Origin: Nocardioides donggukensis
GTDB taxonomy: Bacteria; Actinomycetota; Actinomycetes; Propionibacteriales; Nocardioidaceae
Assembly: GCF_014842875.1 (NCBI RefSeq)
Contig: NZ_JACYXZ010000002.1
Location: 744,001 to 808,000, forward strand
Direction of reading: 5' to 3'
Length of the DNA stretch: 64,000 bases
Both the position numbers and the translations under genes were made by a program. The notes under the pieces are model-generated. The model was not told the origin of the DNA. It made no database searches and worked only from the letters and a program-made list of their open reading frames with translations. Positions 42,139 to 49,460 of this stretch are shown here, in pieces; within the stretch, counting starts at the first letter, position 1; the number at the start of each line of letters is the position of its first letter.

Positions 42139-42693
42139 ATGGGGACCGACGACCCTCCGTGGGAGCCCCCGCTCGCGGGCACCGAGGTCGAGCACCTCCT
42201 CGGTGCCCTGGAGCGGTTGCGCGCCACGTTCCGCTGGAAGGCCGCGGACCTCGGCCCGGCGGAGCTGGCCGCGGGCATCCCGTCGTCCGGGCTGACCCTG
42301 GGCGGCCTGCTCAAGCACCTTGCGTGCGTCGAGGACGTGACCTTCGCCGCCAAGCTGGCCGGGGTCGCGCCCGGGGAGCCGTGGCAGTCGGTGGACTGGG
42401 ACCGGGAGCCGGACTGGGACTTCACCTCCGCCGCCGACGACTCGCCCGAGGAGCTGTACGCCTTGTGGGACGGCGCCGTGGCGCGCTCCCGGGAGCGGGT
42501 GGCCGCCGCCCTCGCCGACGGCGGCCTCGACCACCCGGCGCAGGTCGTGGTCGACGGGGTGCACGCCAGCCTGCGCCGGCTGGTCTGCGACCTGGTCGAG
42601 GAGTACGGCCGGCACACCGGGCACGCGGACCTGCTCCGCGAGGCGATCGACGGCCGGGTGGGTGAGGACCCACCTCCCGAGATGCCGTGGTGA
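42139..42693 (+). CDS. DinB/DUF664-family putative mycothiol-dependent transferase
   Basis: 184 residues, GGAG seven bases before ATG 42139. Four-helix bundle of the DinB-like superfamily: LLGALERLRATFRWKAADL, the metal-His region LTLGGLLKHLACVEDVTF, and the second His region EEYGRHTGHADLLREAIDGRVGE. Members bind a divalent metal with three His; many actinobacterial ones use mycothiol in detoxification. Specific substrate unknown. Confidence 0.82.
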   Translation: MGTDDPPWEPPLAGTEVEHLLGALERLRATFRWKAADLGPAELAAGIPSSGLTLGGLLKHLACVEDVTFAAKLAGVAPGEPWQSVDWDREPDWDFTSAADDSPEELYALWDGAVARSRERVAAALADGGLDHPAQVVVDGVHASLRRLVCDLVEEYGRHTGHADLLREAIDGRVGEDPPPEMPW

Positions 42694-42724
42694 CCGGCCC
42701 CGGGTCCCCCGGGGGCGCCGTCCC

Positions 42725-43141
42725 TCAGCCCACCGACTCCGAGATCTCCACCAGGTGCCCGTCCGGGTCACGGGTGAAGGCACGCACCTCGGCACCCCAG
42801 TCGTACGGCGGCGCGAGGAACTCCGCTCCCCGGTCCCGCAGGGTCTCGTAGGCGGCCCGGCAGTCCGGCACCTTCAGCGTCATGGCGTGACTGACCCGGT
42901 CCGGCTCACCCGGTGCGGCGAGCGCCACCCCGGGCTTGTCCGGCGTGGGGTCTCCTCCGGTCACCAGGAGCAGCCAGGTGCCGGCGAACCGGAGCACGGC
43001 ACTCGTCCCGCCGTACTCCCGGTAGAGGCTGGCACCGAGCACCTCCACCCACCAGGCGCGGGACCGGGCGAGGTCGGTGACGACCAGGATCTGGGTCACC
43101 GCCACCTCTGGACCGGGGAAGGGGTGCTCGGGGTCGGTCAT
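42725..43141 (-). CDS. VOC-family (glyoxalase-like) protein
   Basis: 138 residues from ATG 43141 (MTDPEHPFPGPEVAVTQILV); an ATG 48 bases upstream is possible. Two beta-alpha-beta modules: VTQILVVTDLARSRAWWVEVLGASLY and HAMTLKVPDCRAAYETLRDRGAEFL, then AFTRDPDGHLVEISE with the typical metal-ligand Glu. The superfamily includes glyoxalases, dioxygenases and antibiotic-binding proteins; which applies here is not evident. The gene stands alone, tail to tail with the DinB-like gene. Confidence 0.8.
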   Translation of the reverse strand: MTDPEHPFPGPEVAVTQILVVTDLARSRAWWVEVLGASLYREYGGTSAVLRFAGTWLLLVTGGDPTPDKPGVALAAPGEPDRVSHAMTLKVPDCRAAYETLRDRGAEFLAPPYDWGAEVRAFTRDPDGHLVEISESVG

Positions 43142-43291
43142 GCTCGCCTCGCTCGGGTCGACTGGCACCAGTGTGTACCCGTCCCTCATTGCCCGCCCCC
43201 GCGCCGAGGCGGATGATCGGAGTCAGGGGGCGAGTCTGCCGGGCCGCGACGGCGTGGGTCCGGCAGGGCATGCGCAGGAGAGGACGAACCG

Positions 43292-44212
43292 ATGAACCAC
43301 TCGCTACCGCAGCTCGGCGGGCAGGTCTTCCTCAGCGAGGCGGGCCTCGAGACCGACCTGATCTTCCACCACGGCTACGAACTGCCGCACTTCGCGGCGT
43401 TCCCACTGCTCGAGTCCCCCGACGGGCGCCGACTGCTCACCGACTACTACCAGGCCGTGATCGAGATCGCGCGCAACGCCGGCACCGGGGCGGTCCTGGA
43501 GACGCCGACCTGGCGGGCGAGTCCCGACTGGGGCGGGCTCCTCGACCATCCCGCCGACCGGCTGGACGCCGCCAACCGCGACGCGGTCGGGTTCCTCCAG
43601 GGGCTCCGGGCGGCCAATCCCGACGTGACCGTCGTCGTCAGCGGCAACCTCGGCCCCCGCGGCGACGGCTACGTGACCGGCGAGCTCATGTCACCGGAGG
43701 AGGCGGCGGCCTACCACCGCACGCAGATCGACTCCTTCGCCACCGCCGGCGCCGACCTGGTCACCGTGCTCACCATGACCTACCGAGAGGAGGCGATCGG
43801 CATCGTCATGGCGGCGCGAGAGGCGGGGCTGCCGGTCGTGGTCTCGTTCACCGTGGAGACCGACGGCAGCCTCCCCTCGGGCCAGTCGCTGGCCGAGGCG
43901 ATCACGGAGGTGGACGAGGCCACCGACGGGTACGCCGCCTACTTCATGCTGAACTGCGCGCACCCGGACCACTTCGAGGCGGTGCTGGCCGGCCCGGGCC
44001 CGTGGCACCGGCTCTGCGGGCTCCGGGCGAACGCGTCCCGCATGAGCCATGCCGAGCTCGACGACGCCACCGAGCTCGACCGGGGCGACGAGGCCGAGCT
44101 GGCCGCGGCGTACGCGCGGATCCGGGACGTGCTGCCGCAGCTCGCGGTCGCGGGCGGGTGCTGCGGGACCGACCTCGCCCATCTGCGGGCGATCAGCCAC
44201 GCCCTGCACTGA
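43292..44212 (+). CDS. homocysteine S-methyltransferase family protein
   Basis: 306 residues; GGAGAGGA before ATG 43292. TIM-barrel methyltransferase. The zinc-ligand Cys residues appear in FMLNCAHPDHFE and in VAGGCCGTDLAHL near the C-terminus, and the opening SEAGLETDLIFHHG corresponds to the usual DGG/ATE region of the family. It would transfer a methyl group to homocysteine or a related thiol or selenol, from S-methylmethionine for instance. The sequence is somewhat divergent from MmuM, so the donor is uncertain. Confidence 0.85.
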   Translation: MNHSLPQLGGQVFLSEAGLETDLIFHHGYELPHFAAFPLLESPDGRRLLTDYYQAVIEIARNAGTGAVLETPTWRASPDWGGLLDHPADRLDAANRDAVGFLQGLRAANPDVTVVVSGNLGPRGDGYVTGELMSPEEAAAYHRTQIDSFATAGADLVTVLTMTYREEAIGIVMAAREAGLPVVVSFTVETDGSLPSGQSLAEAITEVDEATDGYAAYFMLNCAHPDHFEAVLAGPGPWHRLCGLRANASRMSHAELDDATELDRGDEAELAAAYARIRDVLPQLAVAGGCCGTDLAHLRAISHALH

Positions 44213-44265
44213 CCGAGGGCACGGGGTTCACGCGAACCGGGGTCGACCCCGGGATCCGTGGCGAC

Positions 44266-44315
44266 GCTCTACGATTTGCAGGTTCTGGGGCCCTGAAACC
44301 TGCCGAACGTAGAGC
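44266..44315. repeat. long imperfect inverted repeat between the methyltransferase and tRNA-Met
   Basis: Arms of 19 bp (44266-44284 and 44297-44315) match at 16 positions: outer GCTCTACG/CGTAGAGC and inner GCAGGTT/AACCTGC are perfect; the 12-nt loop contains GGGGCCC. It lies in the 238-bp gap after the methyltransferase; the rest of the gap shows no gene. It could be a terminator without a T-tract or a relic of an inserted element beside the tRNA. Confidence 0.6.
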
Positions 44316-44450
44316 CTCGCGGATCGGCGCGAGGGTCCGGCTCACGTGGCTCAAGCTGCGCCTGAAGCCGAACCACACCCGGCAACACCAGCCGGGCGGT
44401 CGCCTGCAAGCAGCCGACCCACCTGACCGGCGCCGCCGAACCACGTGTGC

Positions 44451-44527
44451 TGGTGGGGCGGGTGGGGCTCGAACCCACGACCCAAGGATTATGAGTCCTC
44501 TGCTCTGACCGACTGAGCTACCGCCCC
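44451..44527 (-). tRNA. tRNA-Met(CAT), CCA encoded
   Basis: Minus-strand cloverleaf. Acceptor GGGGCGG/CCGCCCC is fully paired; anticodon loop CTCATAA gives CAT; T arm GTGGGTTCGAGCCCCAC; then A and encoded CCA (44451-44453). The first acceptor pair is G-C and the D arm is of elongator type, so it is not the initiator. A lysidine-modified Ile tRNA also reads CAT and cannot be fully excluded. Confidence 0.9.
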
Positions 44528-44599
44528 GCGCCGCCGAGCGCGGGTACGCCGACGGGCAGGGCGACTGTATCGGCCGACCACCGGCGCCGGTCCCGGGCG

Positions 44600-44605
44600 T
44601 AGTCT
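44600..44605 (+). promoter_or_regulatory. -10-like hexamer before the molybdopterin hydroxylase gene
   Basis: TAGTCT, then seven bases, then ATG 44613; no ribosome site. Confidence 0.35.
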
Positions 44606-44612
44606 GCGCGCC

Positions 44613-46961
44613 ATGACCGGATCCATCCTGGGCAACGCCGTCCCGCGCGTCGAGGACCCCGACCTGATCCGGGGCCGAGGCACCTTCGTCGACAACCTCC
44701 GCCTCGACGGCACCCTGCACACCGCCTTCGTCCGGTCGCCGTACGCCCACGCGACGCTCGCCGGCATCGACACCGGCGACGCGGCTCAGGCGCCGGGCGT
44801 GGTCGCCGTACGCACCGCCGCCGACCTCGGCCTGCGGCCCGGCTTCCCGTTCGTGCGCACCGACCCGCGCTGCGCCCGGCCCCCGCTGGCCACCGACCGG
44901 GTCCGCTTCGTCGGTGAGGCGGTCGCGGTGGTGGTCGCCGAGACCCGGGCCCAGGCGGTCGACGCGGCCGAGCTGGTCGACGTCGACTACGACGACCTCG
45001 AGCCGGTGGTCGACATGGAGGCCGCGCTCGCCCAGGGTGCGGCACAGCAGTTCGACGACGTCCCCGGCAACGTCGTGCAGTCGGTCCGCAGCGGGCAGGA
45101 CGGTGCGCTGGACGGCGCCGAGCGGGTGGTCCGGGCCAGGATCCTCAACCAGCGGTTGGCGGTCGCCCCCATCGAGGGCAACGCCGTGGTCGCGGTCCCC
45201 GGCTCGCCCGACGACCAGCACGACCTCACCCTGCACATGTCCACCCAGATGCCGCACGTGGCCCAGCGCGCCGCGGCCCGCGCCCTCGGCCTCGAGGTCG
45301 GGCGGGTCCGCGTCGTCGCCCCGCACGTCGGGGGCGCGTTCGGCGGCAAGGCCGGGCTCCCCGCCGAGCACGTCGTGGCCGCGGCCGTCGCTCGCCAGCT
45401 CGGCCGCCCCGTCGCGTGGACCGAGACCCGCTCCGAGGCGATGCTCTCGATGCACGGCCGCGGTCAGGTGCAGTACGCCGAGCTCGGGCTCAGCGCCGAC
45501 GGCCGGATCACCGGACTGCGCTGCCGGGTGGTCGGCGACTGCGGGGCGTACGGCGGCTTCGGGGGCACCCTGGCCGGCGGCCCCACCCTGTCGATGGCGG
45601 CAGGGGTCTACGACATCCCGCGCATCGACTACTCCGCGATCGCCGCGGCCACGAACACCACCCCCAACGGCGCCTTCCGGGGAGCCGGCCGCCCCGAGGC
45701 GACGGCGATGATCGAGCGGATGGTCGACCTCGCCGCCGACGAGCTGGGCCTCGACCCGGTGGAGATCCGGCGCCGCAACCTGCCGGCACCGGAGGACTTC
45801 CCGTTCACGACCGCGGTCGGCACCACCTACGACACCGGCGACTACGCGACCGCGCTCGACGAGGCGCTGCGGCTGGCCGACCACGACGCCCTGCTCCGGG
45901 AGCAGGCCGAGCGTCGAGAGCGCGGCGACGTCGTCCAGCTCGGCATCGGCCTGGCCTGCTACGTGGAGGTCACCGGCGGTGGCGGCGGCGAGTTCGGCAC
46001 GGTCTCGGTCGAGCAGGACGGCACCGTCGTCGTGCGGGCCGGCACCTCGGCGCACGGTCAGGGGCACGCCACGTCGTTCTCGATGCTGGTCGCCGACCGA
46101 CTCGGGGTGCCACTGGAGTCGGTGCGCTACGAGCAGTCCGACACCGCCCTGGTGCCCCGCGGCGAGGGCACCGGCGGCTCCCGGTCATTGCAGCTCGGCG
46201 GCAGCGCCGTGCTCGGCGCCGCGGACGAGGTGCTCGCCCGGGCCCGGCAGGTCGCCGCCGACCTGCTGGAGGCCAGCGTCGACGACATCGAGCTCGCCGA
46301 CGGCATCTTCGGCGTCGCCGGAGCCCCCGGCACCGGCGTCGGGTGGGCCGCGGTGGTCGCGGAGGCGGATGAGCCGCTGGCCGCGGAGCACGACTTCGCG
46401 CCGGCCGGGGCGACGTACCCGTTCGGCGCCCACGTCGCCGTCGTCGAGGTCGACACCGAGACCGGCCGGGTCCGGCAGCTGCGCCACGTGGCCGTCGACG
46501 ACTGCGGGCGGATCGTGAACCCGACGATCGTGGCCGGCCAGCAGATGGGCGGCCTCGCGCAGGGGGTGTCGCAGGCGCTGTTCGAGGAGTTCCGCTACGA
46601 CGAGGCCGGCAACCCGGTCACCTCGACGTTCGCCGACTACCTGATGCCCAGCGCCGTCGACATCCCGCCCATGACGCTGGCCAACACCGTGACCGAGACG
46701 CCCCGCAACCCGCTCGGAGCCAAGGGGATCGGCGAGTCGGCCACGGTCGGCGCCACCCCCGCGGTGCAGAACGCGGTCGTCGACGCGCTCAGCCACCTCG
46801 GGGTCCGCCACCTCGACCTGCCCCTCTCCCCCGCCCGGGTCGCCAGCGCGATCCGCGCCGCAGCGGCCGGCGAGCTCCCCGACCCCTGGTCGGAGCCGCC
46901 GGCGGCGTTCGAGGGCCTGGAGCTGGAGCAGGTCGCCGCCGAGGAGGGCGGCAACATCTGA
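44613..46961 (+). CDS. molybdopterin-binding large subunit, xanthine dehydrogenase/CoxL family
   Basis: 782 residues, full length for the large subunit. Begins with VPRVEDPDLIRGRGTFVDNL and has the family signatures PHVGGAFGGKAGL (molybdopterin site), NGAFRGAGRPEATAMIERM and the catalytic Glu in AKGIGESATVGATPA. The CO dehydrogenase active-loop signature with Cys (AYRCSFR) is replaced by GAFRGAG, so it is not a form I CO dehydrogenase; aldehyde or heterocycle oxidation is more likely. The partner FAD and 2Fe-2S subunits, normally encoded next door, are absent on both sides. Confidence 0.88.
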   Translation: MTGSILGNAVPRVEDPDLIRGRGTFVDNLRLDGTLHTAFVRSPYAHATLAGIDTGDAAQAPGVVAVRTAADLGLRPGFPFVRTDPRCARPPLATDRVRFVGEAVAVVVAETRAQAVDAAELVDVDYDDLEPVVDMEAALAQGAAQQFDDVPGNVVQSVRSGQDGALDGAERVVRARILNQRLAVAPIEGNAVVAVPGSPDDQHDLTLHMSTQMPHVAQRAAARALGLEVGRVRVVAPHVGGAFGGKAGLPAEHVVAAAVARQLGRPVAWTETRSEAMLSMHGRGQVQYAELGLSADGRITGLRCRVVGDCGAYGGFGGTLAGGPTLSMAAGVYDIPRIDYSAIAAATNTTPNGAFRGAGRPEATAMIERMVDLAADELGLDPVEIRRRNLPAPEDFPFTTAVGTTYDTGDYATALDEALRLADHDALLREQAERRERGDVVQLGIGLACYVEVTGGGGGEFGTVSVEQDGTVVVRAGTSAHGQGHATSFSMLVADRLGVPLESVRYEQSDTALVPRGEGTGGSRSLQLGGSAVLGAADEVLARARQVAADLLEASVDDIELADGIFGVAGAPGTGVGWAAVVAEADEPLAAEHDFAPAGATYPFGAHVAVVEVDTETGRVRQLRHVAVDDCGRIVNPTIVAGQQMGGLAQGVSQALFEEFRYDEAGNPVTSTFADYLMPSAVDIPPMTLANTVTETPRNPLGAKGIGESATVGATPAVQNAVVDALSHLGVRHLDLPLSPARVASAIRAAAAGELPDPWSEPPAAFEGLELEQVAAEEGGNI

Positions 46962-47079
46962 CCCTGTCGTGCGGCCCGACCGGGGCGGGACCTTCGGCTC
47001 TGGGCCCGCGTCCGGTGGGGGTGCACGCTCAGGGGAGGACGGGGACGCACCCCGTCGAACGAGGCAGGTGGACGAGGCG

Positions 47080-47355
47080 ATGTGGGGCTTCGACGGCATG
47101 GGGTACGACCACGACGGCGGCTGGGGACCGGGCGCCTGGATCCTGATGGGCCTGTTCATGCTGACCTTCTGGTCGCTCCTGCTGCTCGGGGCCTACCTGG
47201 TCCTGCGCGGGCTCGGGGGTGGCCGGGGCGACCGGGGCGGCGTCGCCGGCACCGAGAGCGAGGCGGAGCGCCTGCTGGCCCAGCGGTTCGCGCGCGGCGA
47301 GATCGACGCCGACGAGTTCAGCCGGCGCCGCGAGCTGCTCCGCTCGTCGGGCTGA
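47080..47355 (+). CDS. SHOCT-domain small membrane protein
   Basis: 91 residues from ATG 47080 (MWGFDGMGYDHDGGWGPG); GTG 47068 is an alternative. One membrane helix (about 20-43) is followed by a Gly/Arg-rich linker. The C-terminal SHOCT motif is AERLLAQRFARGEIDADEFSRRRELL. SHOCT is a short helical oligomerisation motif found at the end of many membrane proteins. Often linked to heavy-metal or envelope genes; no specific role is visible here. Confidence 0.8.
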   Translation: MWGFDGMGYDHDGGWGPGAWILMGLFMLTFWSLLLLGAYLVLRGLGGGRGDRGGVAGTESEAERLLAQRFARGEIDADEFSRRRELLRSSG

Positions 47356-47408
47356 CCCCGGCCGCTGCGGGGCTGCCGGCACCCGCCCCGAGGTGGGATG
47401 CTCGACGG

Positions 47409-48149
47409 ATGAGACCCGAACCGCTCGAGCCGCTGGACGAGACCTGGGAGCGGGCGCTGTGCGTCGTCGCCCACCCCGACGACATGGAGTTCGGCGCCGC
47501 CGCCGCCGTCGCCCGCTGGACCGGGCAGGGCAAGCAGGTCACCTACTGCATGGTGACCAGCGGGGAGGCCGGCATCGACGGCCTCGAGCCCGACGAGTGC
47601 CGTCGGGTCAGGGAGGCGGAGGAGGTCGAGTCCGCCCGGATCGTGGGCGTCGACGTGGTCGACTTCCTCGGCCTGCCCGACGGGATCCTGGAGTACGGCG
47701 TCGCCCTGCGCCGCGAGCTCGCCGCCGTCGTACGCCGGCACCGCCCGGACATCGTCATCACCGGGAACCTGCGTGACACCTGGGGCGGCAGCAACCTCAA
47801 CCAGGCCGATCACATCGCCGTCGGCAAGGCGGTTCTGGACGCGGTGCGGGACGCGGGGAACCGGTGGATCTTCCCCGAGCAGGTCACCGACGGCGTCGAG
47901 CCGTGGGGCGGGGTCCGGGCGGTCTGGGCGTTCGGCTCCCCCGACTCCACCCACGCCGTGGACACCGGTGACACCTTCGACGCCGGGGTCGCCTCGCTGG
48001 AGGCGCACTCGGCCTACATCGAGGGGCTGGGCTGGGAGGACTGGGACGCCCGGGAGTTCCTCGAGGGGATGGCCCGCCCCACCGGCCAACGACTCGGCGT
48101 CGCGCTGGCCGCCCCGTTCGAGGTGTTCCCGATGGGCTGGGGCTCCTGA
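47409..48149 (+). CDS. PIG-L family deacetylase
   Basis: 246 residues from ATG 47409. Zn-dependent LmbE/PIG-L fold: CVVAHPDDMEFGAAAAVARW (HPDD zinc motif near residue 23), CMVTSGEAGIDGLEP, VDFLGLPDG, IVITGNLRDTWGGSNLNQADHIAVGKAVLDAV with the second His. The family includes MshB and Mca of mycothiol metabolism and many N-acetylsugar deacetylases; this protein is shorter than MshB or Mca (about 290-300 residues) and its substrate is open. Confidence 0.85.
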   Translation: MRPEPLEPLDETWERALCVVAHPDDMEFGAAAAVARWTGQGKQVTYCMVTSGEAGIDGLEPDECRRVREAEEVESARIVGVDVVDFLGLPDGILEYGVALRRELAAVVRRHRPDIVITGNLRDTWGGSNLNQADHIAVGKAVLDAVRDAGNRWIFPEQVTDGVEPWGGVRAVWAFGSPDSTHAVDTGDTFDAGVASLEAHSAYIEGLGWEDWDAREFLEGMARPTGQRLGVALAAPFEVFPMGWGS

Positions 48150-48189
48150 TCCGGACCTCCGCCCGAGACCGTCCCCGAGAGGGTGGGGC

Positions 48190-48244
48190 GGTGCCCGCCG
48201 CTCCGGTGCACCCCATGTGACACCGGGTCAGGTCGGCGGGCACC
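48190..48244. repeat. nested inverted repeats after the PIG-L gene
   Basis: Outer 11-bp arms GGTGCCCGCCG (48190-48200) and CGGCGGGCACC (48234-48244) enclose an inner CCGGTG/CACCGG stem (48203-48208, 48221-48226). The structure starts 40 bp after the PIG-L stop codon and may end or stabilise that transcript. Confidence 0.55.
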
Positions 48245-48323
48245 GTGCCGGTCGTGGTGGGAGGGATGGGATTGACCGACACACACCCTTGCCCGCACAA
48301 CGAGCCCGGCCCGGAGGCGGTTA

Positions 48324-48357
48324 CGGCGGTCTGGACCACCGAACCACCGGACCGCCG
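48324..48357. repeat. 8-bp inverted repeat near the end of the 100-residue protein gene
   Basis: CGGCGGTC (48324-48331) and GACCGCCG (48350-48357) lie 13 bp from the minus-strand stop codon at 48370; probably part of a terminator in this convergent gap. Confidence 0.4.
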
Positions 48358-48369
48358 GCCCCTCGGGCC

Positions 48370-48672
48370 CTAGCCCTGGAGCAGCGGACGCCGGTGCAAC
48401 GGGGCCAGCTGGAACGAGTGACGCCGGGCCGGACGGACCCGCTCACCGGCGATGAAGCGCTCGCACCACGTGCGGAACTCGCGCTTGCTGCGACGGGGCC
48501 CGAAGCGGTCCGCGGACGAGACCGGGCCGAGGTACTGCGGCTGCGGGAAGAGCATCCGCGCCTCCGGCTCACCGCCACGACGGGTCTGGCGGAGCGCGTA
48601 CACCGCACCACCCTCGTCGACGTACGTGAACTCCCACACCCGGCCAACCCCTGCAGCGTGCATTCCAGCCAT
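48370..48672 (-). CDS. 100-residue basic hypothetical protein
   Basis: Start taken at ATG 48672 (MAGMHAAGVGRVWEFTYVDEGG); ATG 48663 or a start 42 bases upstream are possible. The N-terminal half is a short beta-like segment, RVWEFTYVDEGGAVYALRQTRRGG. The C-terminal half is rich in Arg (RFGPRRSKREFRTWCERFIAGERVRPARR). No membrane segment. Conserved-looking but without a named domain; nucleic-acid contact is possible from charge only. Confidence 0.55.
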   Translation of the reverse strand: MAGMHAAGVGRVWEFTYVDEGGAVYALRQTRRGGEPEARMLFPQPQYLGPVSSADRFGPRRSKREFRTWCERFIAGERVRPARRHSFQLAPLHRRPLLQG

Positions 48673-48801
48673 TGTCTCTACCCCCGTCTGATGAGTGGTT
48701 CGTGCCGGGGTCAACGACGGAGCCGGGGGGAGGTCTCGGCCAGGCCCGAAAATGCCGAACCGGGCCTAGACCACTTGCGGTGATCAGGCCCGGTTCGTCT
48801 C

Positions 48802-48877
48802 TGGCTCCCCCGGCTGGACTCGAACCAGCAACCCTCCGGTTAACAGCCGAATGCTCTGCCAGTTGAGCTACAGGGGA
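48802..48877 (-). tRNA. tRNA-Asn(GTT), CCA encoded
   Basis: Minus-strand cloverleaf of 73 nt plus encoded CCA (48802-48804). Acceptor TCCCCTG/CGGGGGA (with one G-T pair), D stem GCTC/GAGC, anticodon loop CTGTTAA giving GTT, T arm GCTGGTTCGAGTCCAGC, discriminator G as usual for tRNA-Asn. Confidence 0.95.
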
Positions 48878-48935
48878 CCGTGTTGGCAGCGAGGGAGACG
48901 ATAGCAAGGACGAGCCGGGCGGGCGAAATCGGTTC

Positions 48936-49460
48936 TCAGTCGCCGACCTCGCCGCGGGCGACCTCGAGCGCGGCCTCGGCGAGTCGGGCCACCTCCGGGT
49001 CCTCCGGGTCGATCCCCTCGTCGAACTCGTAGAGCCAGGTCAGCGTCGCATTGCCGCCTGTCGGCGCCCGGCGGGCGATGACGTAGAACCCCCGACGGCC
49101 CTCGACGGCCACGTGCCGCTGGAGGACGACGCTCGCCGTGACCCGCTCCCGGACCAGCTGCAGCAGCCGGCCGGGGTCGGGCAGCTCGAGGTCGTACGTC
49201 GGTCGCGGGTCGCCCCACGACCCGACCCCGAGCACGTGCAGGGTGGAGGTCTCGGCGTCCCAGTCGGCCCGTTCCACGCTCTCCCACGGGATCCGCCGCT
49301 CGCCGACGTAGAGCGCCTCCCGGGTCCCGACCGCGGCGCTGCCGTCGGCCAGTGCGGCTCCGGCCAGCGCCTTCTCGCCGCTCCGCACGGGGTGCCGGCG
49401 CAGGAGCTCCTGGCCGCGGCCGGACGGCTCCTGGTCGCGCCGGGCGATCCGGCCGATCAC
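48936..49460 (-). CDS. hypothetical protein coupled to dnaG
   Basis: 174 residues from GTG 49460, overlapping the dnaG stop codon (GTGA). The middle has a PH-like beta pattern (AVGTREALYVGERRIPWESVERADWD, then TLHVLGVGSWGDPRPTYDLELPDPGRLLQLVRERVTASVVLQRHV), as in small bacterial membrane-trafficking or PH-like proteins. No signal or membrane helix. Its constant link to dnaG in actinobacteria is my recollection of the usual layout, and the role is unknown. Confidence 0.7.
   Translation of the reverse strand: MIGRIARRDQEPSGRGQELLRRHPVRSGEKALAGAALADGSAAVGTREALYVGERRIPWESVERADWDAETSTLHVLGVGSWGDPRPTYDLELPDPGRLLQLVRERVTASVVLQRHVAVEGRRGFYVIARRAPTGGNATLTWLYEFDEGIDPEDPEVARLAEAALEVARGEVGD

Noticed and set aside
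44451-44527. Integrative element attachment site at tRNA-Met
   Set aside because: No integrase, no direct repeat of the tRNA 3' end within the window, and flanking genes are ordinary chromosomal genes.
44613-46961. Aerobic CO dehydrogenase large subunit
   Set aside because: The Cys-containing active-site loop of form I enzymes is replaced by GAFRGAG, and coxM/coxS are absent.
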